Positions 8,352 through 16,297 of a stretch of DNA of 25,577 nt are shown here, piece after piece. Position 1 is the stretch's first letter. Each line of letters opens with the position of its first letter. Origin of the DNA: an uncultured Veillonella sp. (GTDB taxonomy: Bacteria > Bacillota > Negativicutes > Veillonellales > Veillonellaceae); the NCBI GenBank assembly GCA_900757715.1, contig CAAEOZ010000179.1:1-25577 (forward strand), given 5' to 3'. The position numbers and the translations under genes are program-made. The notes under the pieces are model-generated. The model was not told the origin of the DNA, searched no databases, and was given only the letters and a program-made list of their open reading frames with translations.

Positions 8352-9653
8352 ATGAATGGAAGGGCATTTAAGATAAAATATAAAGATTGTTTATACTGGA
8401 TATTGTGGATCTGCCTCTTTCAGGGAGTAATTTCTTCATATTTTGGATTGAATCAAATAAACTATGTATGTGATTTCCTTTTGATAATTTTACTTGTGAC
8501 AAGACTTTCTTCGGAGAGGTTGAGACACTTCAGAATTAATAAATCGATAGAATTTATCCCGATTATAGGGTTTGCGATAATTATATTGATAGGCTGGATT
8601 TTTAATTCAACTTCTTTGCCAATGGCTATATGGGGTATGCGAAATTATGGACGTTTTTTTGTCTATTTCATTTTTTGCATAGCACTTTTTGATGCAAAGG
8701 ATGTCTACAAGATGGAAGATATGTTTGTTCGTGTCTTTCCGGTGCATATACTGCTTATTGCATATCAGTATATAGTTGAGGGGTTGAATCAAGATAGATT
8801 GAGCGGAATTTTTGGGAATTCTGCAGGCGGAAACGGTGGATTGATGATCTATTTACTCATTATGCTATGTATTATTATGGCAAGATATGAGTATAAAAAA
8901 CTGTCACTTGTGAAGTTTATTATTTACTTAATGGTTATATTGGTTAACGCTGCTTTGTCTGAATTGAAGTTTTTATTTGTTGTAGCAGTAATTTTGCTAA
9001 TTTGGTACTTACTTATGTCAAAGAGAAAAGGACAAGGCATGATAATGGCATTAGCATTTGTATTATTATTTTACATAAGTGCTCAAATTTTATATGCGAT
9101 ATTCCCAGAATATGCCAACTTCTTGGACATTGATAATATTTTGAATCAGGTTTCTGCACAAGAAGTTTATGCATCGCAGTTTGACGTTGGAAGAACATCT
9201 GTTTTCACAAAGCTTACTCCAATAATAGCTAGATGGGCAGGAAAAGATGCGATTTGGATTGGAATTGGATTGGGGAATGGAGATTATTCCTCGGCAATGG
9301 CATTCTTGAATAGTGCCTTTTTTAACGTATACGAGTATATTCATTATACATGGTTATCCTTAGGATATTTGTTTGTTGAAACGGGATACCTTGGAACAAT
9401 AGCATATACATCTTTTTTTGTTGTTTTGGAAATTTGTGCGATATTGCGCTATCAGAAAAGAACGACATATATGAATTTAATAGGAACATTTTTTCCGTTA
9501 GTATGCTTAATTCTGTTAGTATATAATTCCACACTGAGATCAAACTATGCCTATATGATTTTTGCCGTAATATCATGGAATGCTATTTGTTCAAAAAAGC
9601 AAAATGAGTACGCGGGATTAGAGGAAAGTGAAAATGCTAAAGGAATATATTAA
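8352..9653 (+). CDS. Wzy-like polysaccharide polymerase / O-antigen ligase family membrane protein
   Basis: The product is about 433 residues with ten or more hydrophobic segments, beginning near LYWILWICLFQGVISSYF and including a run with VKFIIYLMVILVNAALSE and IWYLLMS. A large loop around residues 260-330 has an internal repeat-poor, soluble character, ending GLGNGDYSSAMAF. This layout is typical of Wzy/WaaL-type proteins, which join lipid-linked repeat units on the outer face of the membrane. ATGs at 8328, 8343 (ATGA overlap with the previous stop) and 8352 are possible; the AGAAGGG at 8336-8342 is best spaced for 8352. Family assignment rests on topology and context, as Wzy sequences are poorly conserved. 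Confidence 0.8.
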   Translation: MNGRAFKIKYKDCLYWILWICLFQGVISSYFGLNQINYVCDFLLIILLVTRLSSERLRHFRINKSIEFIPIIGFAIIILIGWIFNSTSLPMAIWGMRNYGRFFVYFIFCIALFDAKDVYKMEDMFVRVFPVHILLIAYQYIVEGLNQDRLSGIFGNSAGGNGGLMIYLLIMLCIIMARYEYKKLSLVKFIIYLMVILVNAALSELKFLFVVAVILLIWYLLMSKRKGQGMIMALAFVLLFYISAQILYAIFPEYANFLDIDNILNQVSAQEVYASQFDVGRTSVFTKLTPIIARWAGKDAIWIGIGLGNGDYSSAMAFLNSAFFNVYEYIHYTWLSLGYLFVETGYLGTIAYTSFFVVLEICAILRYQKRTTYMNLIGTFFPLVCLILLVYNSTLRSNYAYMIFAVISWNAICSKKQNEYAGLEESENAKGIY

Positions 9654-10330
9654 AAAAATAGTATATGGGGATAAGGCATCCTCGGAAGCTTATATTAAAT
9701 ATCTTCGTAATATTGGTATGAAGATTGGCGACGAATCAACAATTTATGTTCCGACAAAAACACAAATTGATACTACACGTCCTTGGTTGATTGATATTGG
9801 AAAGAATGTAAAGATAACAGAGGGCGTAACGATTTTGACGCATGGATTTGATTGGTCCGTTTTGAAAGGTGTCTATGGTGACATTCTTGGATCATCGGGG
9901 GGGGGTCAAAATCGGAGACAATGTTTTTATCGGTATGCAGACGACGGTTTTAAAGGGAGTGCATATCGGAAACAATGTGATTATCGGTGCCAATTCGTTG
10001 GTTAACAAAGACATTCCTGATAACTGTGTCGCAGCTGGTAATCCATGTAAGGTTATAATGGGTCTTGAGGAATACCATGAAAAGAGAAAAGCGGCTCAAG
10101 TTGATGAAGCAAAGGAATTAGTAAAGCTATATAGGGAACGCTATGGAAAAGAGCCAGATGAACATGCATTGCATGAATTCTTTTGGTTATTCACAAATGG
10201 AGAGGATGAACTTCCAGAGTGCTGGGATAGCATGATGAGACTCGGAGGAAATTACGAGTATTCCAAAGGAAAACTCAGAAAAAATCAAAAGAAGTTCTCG
10301 AATATGAAAGAGTTCTTGAAGAATGTTTAG
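9634..10330 (+). pseudogene. LbH O-acetyltransferase with C-terminal extension, out of frame at poly-G (phase-OFF candidate)
   Basis: The start is ATG 9634 (MLKEYIKKIVYG) with GAGGA at 9621-9625; it overlaps the end of the polymerase gene by 20 bases. The first frame has PWLIDIGKNVKITEGVTILTHG, with the active-site-type His in THG, then reaches G9 at 9897-9905 and stops at 10005. Hexapeptide coils continue in another frame (VKIGDNVFIGMQTTVLKG, NNVIIGANSLVNKDIP) to 10330. Removing one G (G8) joins them as SSGGVKIGDN and gives 231 residues. The last 85 or so residues are a charged extension after the beta-helix. Unlike the other two broken genes, this tract is one G too long, as expected if slippage occurs in both directions. 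Confidence 0.88.
9897..9905 (+). repeat. Poly-G tract, 9 bases, inside acetyltransferase gene
   Basis: Nine G in the context ATC-G9-TCAAAA at the exact frame-change point of the acetyltransferase gene; eight G restore the frame. Confidence 0.95.
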
Positions 10331-10368
10331 AATATAAAAGCGTGTAGGAACGAAGGAGGAACGTAAAA

Positions 10369-11475
10369 GTGAAAGTATGTATTTTGTCGATGCAACGGGT
10401 TGGTAATATGGGGTCCTTACTTCAATCGTATGCGCTGAAGACAACAATTGAAAGACTTGGTCATCAAGTGGAATTTATAGACATAGAAAAAAGAGAAGAT
10501 GACTATAAACTGTTGGGTGATTATAAGCAGAAGTATGATAAAGAAAAAGAAACGACAGGCTTAATTGGGAAAATAAAGAAAACGGATAGATATGCGTTGA
10601 ACCGTCTGAGAATAAAAAAGAAAAGCATCGACCAGGAAAACGTCTTTGAGGAATTTCGTCAAAAAGAACTCTATATTGATAGAAAAAGCTCGAAATATGA
10701 TGTTTGCGTTATTGGTAGTGATGAGGTATTTAATTGCTTGAATTCTGGCGCATGGGGATTTACTTCACAGTTGTTTGGCAATGTTCCCAATGCGGATAAG
10801 GTTATTACATACGCTGCCTCATGCGGATCAACAAAATACCAGGAACTTTCGCAAGGTGTAGCAGATAAAATAAGAAGTTCCTTTGAAAAGGTTTCAGCAT
10901 TTTCTGTGCGGGATAACAACACACATGGATTTGTTGGAAACTTAACTGAAAAAACGATAGTTGATAGTCTGGACCCTGTTTTAATTTATAACTTTGATAA
11001 AGAAGTAGAAGCGGCAATACTTCCTGAACTTCCGGCACATTATTGTGTGGTATATTCCTATTATAATCGAATTCACACAAAAGAAGAAATTGATGCAATT
11101 GAAACTTTCTGCAAAGAGCACAATTTAACACCTGTTGCAATTGGAGCACCGCAGTTTTGGGTGAAGAATTATGTTGTTTGTGATCCGTTCCAGTGTTTAA
11201 AAATTTTCCAGCAGGCAGATTTTGTGATTACAGATACATTCCATGGAACAATTTTCTCAGCAAAATATGCAAAGAGATTTGCAGTATTAGCAAGAGATAG
11301 TAATAAAAACAAGTTGCTGGATCTGGTTGATAAAATCTGTATGAAAGCACATTTGATGGATAGCATCGAAGAATTGGATACTAAATATGGTATTGCAAAG
11401 AACAAAGCGCACTTCAATGATTGCATAAAAAAGGAACAAGAAAAGTCGCTGCAATATTTGCAGAATAATATATAA
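10369..11475 (+). CDS. Polysaccharide pyruvyl transferase family protein
   Basis: The 368-residue product starts at GTG 10369, set by a strong AAGGAGGA at 10353-10360. It has the family's N-terminal GNMGSLLQSYALKTTIERLGH, the mid-protein VIGSDEVFN and ITYAASCG, and the C-terminal ADFVITDTFHGTIFSAKYAKRF, which is the conserved D-T/S-x-H-G motif. Members such as CsaB and WcaK-type proteins transfer pyruvate from phosphoenolpyruvate to sugars to form ketals, making a polymer acidic. The nearby iron-sulphur protein at 12500-13645 is a frequent companion of this family in EPS loci. Confidence 0.92.
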   Translation: MKVCILSMQRVGNMGSLLQSYALKTTIERLGHQVEFIDIEKREDDYKLLGDYKQKYDKEKETTGLIGKIKKTDRYALNRLRIKKKSIDQENVFEEFRQKELYIDRKSSKYDVCVIGSDEVFNCLNSGAWGFTSQLFGNVPNADKVITYAASCGSTKYQELSQGVADKIRSSFEKVSAFSVRDNNTHGFVGNLTEKTIVDSLDPVLIYNFDKEVEAAILPELPAHYCVVYSYYNRIHTKEEIDAIETFCKEHNLTPVAIGAPQFWVKNYVVCDPFQCLKIFQQADFVITDTFHGTIFSAKYAKRFAVLARDSNKNKLLDLVDKICMKAHLMDSIEELDTKYGIAKNKAHFNDCIKKEQEKSLQYLQNNI

Positions 11476-11496
11476 AAGAAAATAGTAGGTGGATAA

Positions 11497-12471
11497 ATGA
11501 AGAAATTTTTATTTGTCGGAGGTACAAACGGAAATACTGGACCGGCAAACGTAAATAAAGGTATTGTAGCTAACTTGTCAGACGCTTTTTGCATTGCGGA
11601 TAGTGTAAATAAGGTCAAAAAATATATAGATGCATTCATAGGTGTAGTATGCTGCAAAGTGATAGTCGTTTCAGGAATGTCTAAAGTAGGGGTGTATGCT
11701 ATTAAGTTGGCTAAGCTGTTAAATAAAAAAACAGTTTACATTATGCACGGCTGTTATGAAATGGAATGCGTATTAAATGAATCAGCGGTAGACGAGAACA
11801 GCCTGCAGATGGAGCAATATATTCTTCGTTCTGTCGATTTGCTACTGCCAGTATCGGAACGATATAGCAAAATGATCCAAGAGAAATATCCGTTCTGCAA
11901 AGGGAAAACAGCCTACTTACATAACGGTGTGGAAAAAATAAATTTAGAACACGGGGAAGTGCAGCGAGAAAAAGGAAGAATAATAGCGGTAGGTGGAGAT
12001 AGAAAGCTCAAGAACAATATTACCGTAGCCAAGGCGATGGCAAAATTGGGGGCGGATAGAGTTCTAACAGTCTATGGACACTTATATCATCCGAACAATT
12101 TACCTCAAGGAAAAAATATTGAGTTCAAGGGACTGGTTCCACAAACACAGCTGTATGAAGAAATGCAGAAAAGTGAGTTGTATATTTTGAACTCTGTTTA
12201 TGAGCCTTTTGCACTTTCGGTTTATGACGCACTGCTTTGCGGATGTAGCGTTCTTATCACAAATGTGGCCGGAGCATTAGAACTATTAAATGTAACGGAA
12301 CACGATGTTATCTTTGATCCAATGGATGAAAATGAGATTGCGAACAAAATAGACTATCTTCTTGAAAATCCGAATAATACAAGGCTGATGAGCAGTTTGG
12401 ATTTTAACAGAATTTCGTACGAAGCTGAAGTGGAAAAACTTGAAAATTACTGTAATCAGCTTTGTAATTGA
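11497..12471 (+). CDS. Glycosyltransferase family 4
   Basis: The 324-residue protein starts MKKFLFVGGTNGNTGPANVN after GTAGGTGG. A short N-terminal domain (TVYIMHGCYEMEC, YLHNGVEKIN) is followed by the donor domain IIAVGGDRKLKNNITVAKAM and SELYILNSVYEPFALSVYDAL. The E-x7-E motif is present as EPFALSVYD, with Asp in the second position, a conservative change. It ends near VTEHDVIFDP. It probably adds one sugar of the repeat unit. It lies between the pyruvyl transferase and its iron-sulphur companion, suggesting these three act on the same residue, which is inference. Confidence 0.88.
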   Translation: MKKFLFVGGTNGNTGPANVNKGIVANLSDAFCIADSVNKVKKYIDAFIGVVCCKVIVVSGMSKVGVYAIKLAKLLNKKTVYIMHGCYEMECVLNESAVDENSLQMEQYILRSVDLLLPVSERYSKMIQEKYPFCKGKTAYLHNGVEKINLEHGEVQREKGRIIAVGGDRKLKNNITVAKAMAKLGADRVLTVYGHLYHPNNLPQGKNIEFKGLVPQTQLYEEMQKSELYILNSVYEPFALSVYDALLCGCSVLITNVAGALELLNVTEHDVIFDPMDENEIANKIDYLLENPNNTRLMSSLDFNRISYEAEVEKLENYCNQLCN

Positions 12472-12499
12472 AAACGATAAGAGTTGTGGGAATGAGAAA

Positions 12500-13645
12500 A
12501 TGAGAACTGTGTGTAGAGAGAATTCCTGTACAGGATGTATGGCTTGTATTGGAAAGTGTAAGAAAAATGCCATAACAATCAAAGATAGTATGGTAGCGTA
12601 TAATGCAGTTATCGATGAAGATAAGTGCGTTAACTGCGGGATGTGCGAGAAGGTATGTCCAAATAACCAAGGAGCAGAGAAGAGAAAACCTATCGATTGG
12701 AAAGAAGGGTGGGCTCCTGAAAATATCAGAGGTCGTGCGTCATCTGGCGGCGCAGCATCGGCTATGATGAAGTACTTTGTGGAGGATGGTGGCTATGTGG
12801 CAGCCTGCATTTTCAAACAAGGTGAATTTGTCTTTGAAATTACCAATAGTGTTGAGGAACTGATTGATTTTGCAGGCTCTAAATATGTGAAGAGTAATCC
12901 TATTGGAATTTACGCCAAAGTCATAGAGAAATTGAAGCATGGGGAAAAGGTCTTATTTATAGGATTACCTTGCCAAGTGGCAGCAGTGAAAAATTCGACA
13001 GCAGTATTGCCATCAGAAATGAAAGACAATCTGTATACGATCGATTTAATCTGTCATGGAAGCCCGTCTCCGCGTATATTGAATATGGCCTTAGAGGAAA
13101 AGGGAATCGACATAAAGAAGCTAACGCAGATTCGATTTAGAAATAAAACGGACTTTGGACTTTCATCGCAAGATGCTGGACAAGTATATAAGACGTTGAC
13201 CCCTGCAGGCATTCAAGATATGTATACATACGCATTCTTGACATCTTTGGATTATACGGAAAATTGCTATTCTTGCCAGTATGCCACAATAGAGCGAGTG
13301 GCAGACGTAACAATTGGTGATTCTTGGGGAAGTGATTTTCCACAGAAGGAGCAAGGAAGAGGTGTTTCTTTGCTACTATGCCAGACTGATAAAGGGGCAA
13401 ACCTTGTGAAAAATTCTGGAATGCAATTAAAAGAGGTCGATATAGATAAAGCAATCGATGCAAATCACCAGTTAAGGCATCCATCTGTTGCACCGGATAT
13501 CCGTGAAGCCTTTTTTGCCGGTTTGGACAAGGGATTTTATAAATCTCTTTCGAAGTGCGCTCCAAAAGTATACTATAAGCAAAAAGTAAAAGAAATTCTG
13601 ATAAAGACAAAAATCATTCGGGGGGGCAAAAGCAATAGAGTATAA
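12500..13645 (+). CDS. Ferredoxin-domain / F420 hydrogenase beta-subunit-like protein of EPS cluster
   Basis: I choose the ATG at 12500 (MRTVCRENSCTGCM), just ahead of the conserved fold; an earlier in-frame ATG at 12440 would overlap the upstream gene. Two 4Fe-4S sets are visible: Cys10, 13, 16, 20 and Cys43, 46, 49, 53. The rest matches the coenzyme F420 hydrogenase/dehydrogenase beta-subunit family (GRASSGGAASAMMKYF, GSKYVKSNPIG, VLFIGLPCQVAAVK, DLICHGSPSPRI, DVTIGDSWG). Members encoded beside pyruvyl transferases are common in capsule loci, but their reaction is not established. A G7 tract at 13620-13626 lies seven codons before the stop; slippage would only change the C-terminal tail. 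Confidence 0.9.
   Translation: MRTVCRENSCTGCMACIGKCKKNAITIKDSMVAYNAVIDEDKCVNCGMCEKVCPNNQGAEKRKPIDWKEGWAPENIRGRASSGGAASAMMKYFVEDGGYVAACIFKQGEFVFEITNSVEELIDFAGSKYVKSNPIGIYAKVIEKLKHGEKVLFIGLPCQVAAVKNSTAVLPSEMKDNLYTIDLICHGSPSPRILNMALEEKGIDIKKLTQIRFRNKTDFGLSSQDAGQVYKTLTPAGIQDMYTYAFLTSLDYTENCYSCQYATIERVADVTIGDSWGSDFPQKEQGRGVSLLLCQTDKGANLVKNSGMQLKEVDIDKAIDANHQLRHPSVAPDIREAFFAGLDKGFYKSLSKCAPKVYYKQKVKEILIKTKIIRGGKSNRV
13620..13626 (+). repeat. Poly-G tract, 7 bases, at 3' end of the ferredoxin-like gene
   Basis: Seven G in the context ATTC-G7-CAAAAG. One extra G would stop the protein after GGQKQ; two more, or one fewer, would extend it into the spacer (RGAKAIEYKVSFR). Only the tail is affected. Confidence 0.9.
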
Positions 13646-13769
13646 AGTCAGTTTTCGATAAATCGGAACGGGATAGTAGTTGTTGACTGAAGACGAAGCA
13701 ACCGATTTGATGATATTGGCAGTCTAAATGGAGGAGGATGATGGCAGCATATTGCCATACGAATAAAAA
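13646..13769 (+). promoter_or_regulatory. Structured spacer upstream of the flippase gene (candidate pseudoknot, remote SD)
   Basis: TCAGT (13648-13652) can pair with ACTGA (13686-13690), and AAATCGG (13660-13666) with CCGATTT (13702-13708). The order is interleaved, giving an H-type pseudoknot. A strong GAGGAGG lies at 13731-13737, 32 bases before the flippase ATG, with the short hairpin TGGCA/TGCCA between them. A 16-codon reading frame from ATG 13738 overlaps the flippase start. It resembles a leader or attenuator but matches no RNA class I recognise. Confidence 0.35.
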
Positions 13770-15212
13770 ATGCAAAAATCACTAGCAAAAAATTCAATAT
13801 ACAACATTATATATACGGTTGCAAATATTTTATTTCCATTTGTGACATCAATCTACGTTTCGAGAATTCTTCTCCCGGTTGGTGTCGGAAAGGTTGCGTC
13901 GGCTCAAAATATTGCATCGTACTTTGTAACGCTTGCAGCATTGGGACTACCATCGTATGGTGTTCGTGAATTTGCAAAGGTTCGGGACAATAAAGCAGAA
14001 AGAGATAAATTGTTCACGGAACTTCTATTGCTGAATATCATTTCGACAACTTTAGCTGTAGTAGGTTTCCTTGTTCTTGTATTTATAAATACAGGCTTTA
14101 ACGGCGAGTGGGCATTGTATGGTGCATGTGGGTTGGCTATATTTTTTAATTATCTGAACATCGACTGGATGTATAAAGGACTGGAAGAGTATGGCTATAT
14201 CACAGGTAGAAGCCTGGCAATAAAGGGTATCTCGTTACTGGCGCTGTTTTTATTTGTTAAGACAAGACAGGATTATGTAGCTTACGCATTGATTTCAAGC
14301 CTTGCAACGGGAGGTAACTATGTTTTCAATGTGATACATGCAAGGAAATTTGTAAAAATACGACTTTCGGGCATTAAGCTTATAAAACATCTGAAACCAG
14401 TACTTTTAATTGCCTGCATTATATTTTTATCAAGCATCTACAACAAAATTGACGTTACAATGCTGAATATGATGGCAACAGATGAATCCGTTGGTTATTA
14501 TTCTTACGCACAAAAAACTGTTAACATGGTTCTTACAATGGCAAATGCGGTAACGGCTGCACTTCTTCCAAGGCTAAGTTATTATTACGAGAATGATAGA
14601 GAGGGATTCTACCGCCTATTGGATAAAGGGTTCCAGATTCTATGTTTGATGACTCTCCCATTAGCAGTCGGTATGGCGTTAGTAGCGGAGCAGACTGTGC
14701 AGTTTCTCTATGGAGAAGCATTTGCTCCAGCAGCCTTGACAATTCAGCTGATGTGTCCGCTGATTCTAATCAAAGGATTTGGGGATTTGTTCTGCTATCA
14801 GCTTGTTTATAGTACGAAGAGTGAAAAAATTATTCTTCCGGCAGCTGCATCTGCATCCATAATCAATATCATTACAAATGCAGCATTGATTCCATCACTT
14901 TTACAAAATGGTGCAGTTGTGGCATCTGTTATCAGTGAGTTTGTGACAAATGCCATTCAGTTTATTTACATGAAGAAAAAAGTGAAGTTCAATGTCAATT
15001 GGAAATCACTCATAACGGGGACTTTTAGTACAGCAGTGATGTCTGTATGTGTTCTTGGACTCATGTTGCTGAAGTTGCCTAATACGATTGGACTTATCGT
15101 TGAAGTGGGATGTGGAGCTTTAGTCTATATTGCAATTAATCTGATGATGAAAAACGCTTTGATGTTTGAAATGATTCAAAGGTTCAAAACGAAATTATTA
15201 CATAAAGCGTGA
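13770..15212 (+). CDS. Wzx-like polysaccharide flippase (MATE/MVF-type)
   Basis: The 480-residue, very hydrophobic protein starts MQKSLAKNSIYNIIYTVANILFPF and has the family landmarks FVTSIYVSRILLPVGVGKVASAQNIASYF, YGVREFAKVRDN and NYLNIDWMYKGLEEYGYI. About 12-14 membrane segments can be counted. Such proteins move the lipid-linked repeat unit across the cytoplasmic membrane ahead of Wzy polymerisation. An in-frame stop six bases before the ATG fixes the start, although the best ribosome binding site is about 32 bases upstream; initiation may depend on folding of the spacer or on a weak site. Confidence 0.93.
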   Translation: MQKSLAKNSIYNIIYTVANILFPFVTSIYVSRILLPVGVGKVASAQNIASYFVTLAALGLPSYGVREFAKVRDNKAERDKLFTELLLLNIISTTLAVVGFLVLVFINTGFNGEWALYGACGLAIFFNYLNIDWMYKGLEEYGYITGRSLAIKGISLLALFLFVKTRQDYVAYALISSLATGGNYVFNVIHARKFVKIRLSGIKLIKHLKPVLLIACIIFLSSIYNKIDVTMLNMMATDESVGYYSYAQKTVNMVLTMANAVTAALLPRLSYYYENDREGFYRLLDKGFQILCLMTLPLAVGMALVAEQTVQFLYGEAFAPAALTIQLMCPLILIKGFGDLFCYQLVYSTKSEKIILPAAASASIINIITNAALIPSLLQNGAVVASVISEFVTNAIQFIYMKKKVKFNVNWKSLITGTFSTAVMSVCVLGLMLLKLPNTIGLIVEVGCGALVYIAINLMMKNALMFEMIQRFKTKLLHKA

Positions 15213-15237
15213 TTTAAGTAGATACAGGGGAGATAAC

Positions 15238-16278
15238 GTGGGAAAAGACAGTGCGGTGATGCAAAATACAAATTATAAACTGCTTGATTTGATGAAATTT
15301 ATCTGTGCGTTTCTTGTAATAGGGATACATACAAGACCATTTCAGATCGTCAGCGATGTGGCTGATAAGCTGTTTTATTATAATATTTCAAATTATGCGG
15401 TTCCATTCTTTTATGCTTGCACAGGATATTTTTTGATTGTTAAACAACAAAATAAGAGCGTGCATGAAAAAATATGCTTCCGGGTAAAGAAGGTTTTGCG
15501 ACTATATGTGATTTGGTCGATTATTTATCTGCCACTGACATTCTGCGGATGGATTATAGAGGGAAATAGAGAACCTGTATATTTGCTCTGTTGCCTTAGA
15601 AATTTTATTCTCGTAGGCGATAATTTTTATTCATGGGCATTATGGTATCTAAATGGAGTGATTTTTGCGTTGATTTTCATTGATTTTCTGCTGAGAAAGT
15701 TCTCAATAAAGCAAATCGTGAAATTCGGAAGTGTAATGTATGTTCTTGGAATTATTTTGACAATGTTTGAAGGGCATTTAGATAAACTTCCAATGATAGT
15801 TTCCGCTGCGGTTAAATTATATTTTGCCACCTTTGTGACAACAAGAAATGGCCTTTTTCAGTCCTTAGTATTTGTTTCAATTGGAATGCTGGTAGCAGAA
15901 ACAGAAAAGCTTGGAAAACTTCGTATAAGTAGCGGTAGTATAATAGCAGCTGCATTAATGTATCTTACAAAGATAGCAACAAGTTTAATCGGGGGGGGGC
16001 AGTACTTCTCGAAGATACTGGATCTCCCGACATTTTTCTTCCTGTTTGCAGTTGTAATTTCGGCATGCAAGAAGATTGATTTAAATGGAAGATTCTACGA
16101 GAAGCTGAGAAATTGGAGCGAAACAATTTATTTTATACATATGTACTTTGTGGCATTGTGTGCACTAGTATTATTTAAAAGTGATTACCACAATTTCAAA
16201 ACCTTTTTTATTACCGCCAGCGGCTCGTTTATAATTTCATGGCTCACTTCTCTTTATAAAGCACGAAAAAATAGATAA
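15238..16278 (+). CDS. Acyltransferase 3 family membrane O-acyltransferase (phase-ON candidate)
   Basis: The start is GTG 15238 with GGGGAG just upstream. The 346-residue membrane protein has the family pattern LLDLMKFICAFLVIGIHTRPF (catalytic-type His in GIH), AVPFFYACTGYFLI and a C-terminal IYFIHMYFVALCALVLF. Such enzymes move acyl groups across the membrane onto surface glycans. It contains the longest poly-G tract of the region, G9 at 15991-15999, read in frame as Ile-Gly-Gly-Gly-Gln. The frame is open here, while the sister gene at 4127-5142 is closed, so the two could be switched independently. Confidence 0.92.
   Translation: MGKDSAVMQNTNYKLLDLMKFICAFLVIGIHTRPFQIVSDVADKLFYYNISNYAVPFFYACTGYFLIVKQQNKSVHEKICFRVKKVLRLYVIWSIIYLPLTFCGWIIEGNREPVYLLCCLRNFILVGDNFYSWALWYLNGVIFALIFIDFLLRKFSIKQIVKFGSVMYVLGIILTMFEGHLDKLPMIVSAAVKLYFATFVTTRNGLFQSLVFVSIGMLVAETEKLGKLRISSGSIIAAALMYLTKIATSLIGGGQYFSKILDLPTFFFLFAVVISACKKIDLNGRFYEKLRNWSETIYFIHMYFVALCALVLFKSDYHNFKTFFITASGSFIISWLTSLYKARKNR
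15991..15999 (+). repeat. Poly-G tract, 9 bases, in-frame in acyltransferase gene
   Basis: Nine G in the context AATC-G9-CAGTAC. The gene is open at nine; gain or loss of one G would truncate it roughly three quarters of the way along. Confidence 0.95.
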
Positions 16279-16297
16279 ATTCAGAAGGAAAATAACA

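Noticed and set aside
14571..14580. GGCTAAG also occurs in the flippase gene and a few other coding sites (e.g. 11707, 17276, 18520)
   Set aside because: None is surrounded by the P1, P3 and P4 pairings of an HDV-like ribozyme; chance matches.
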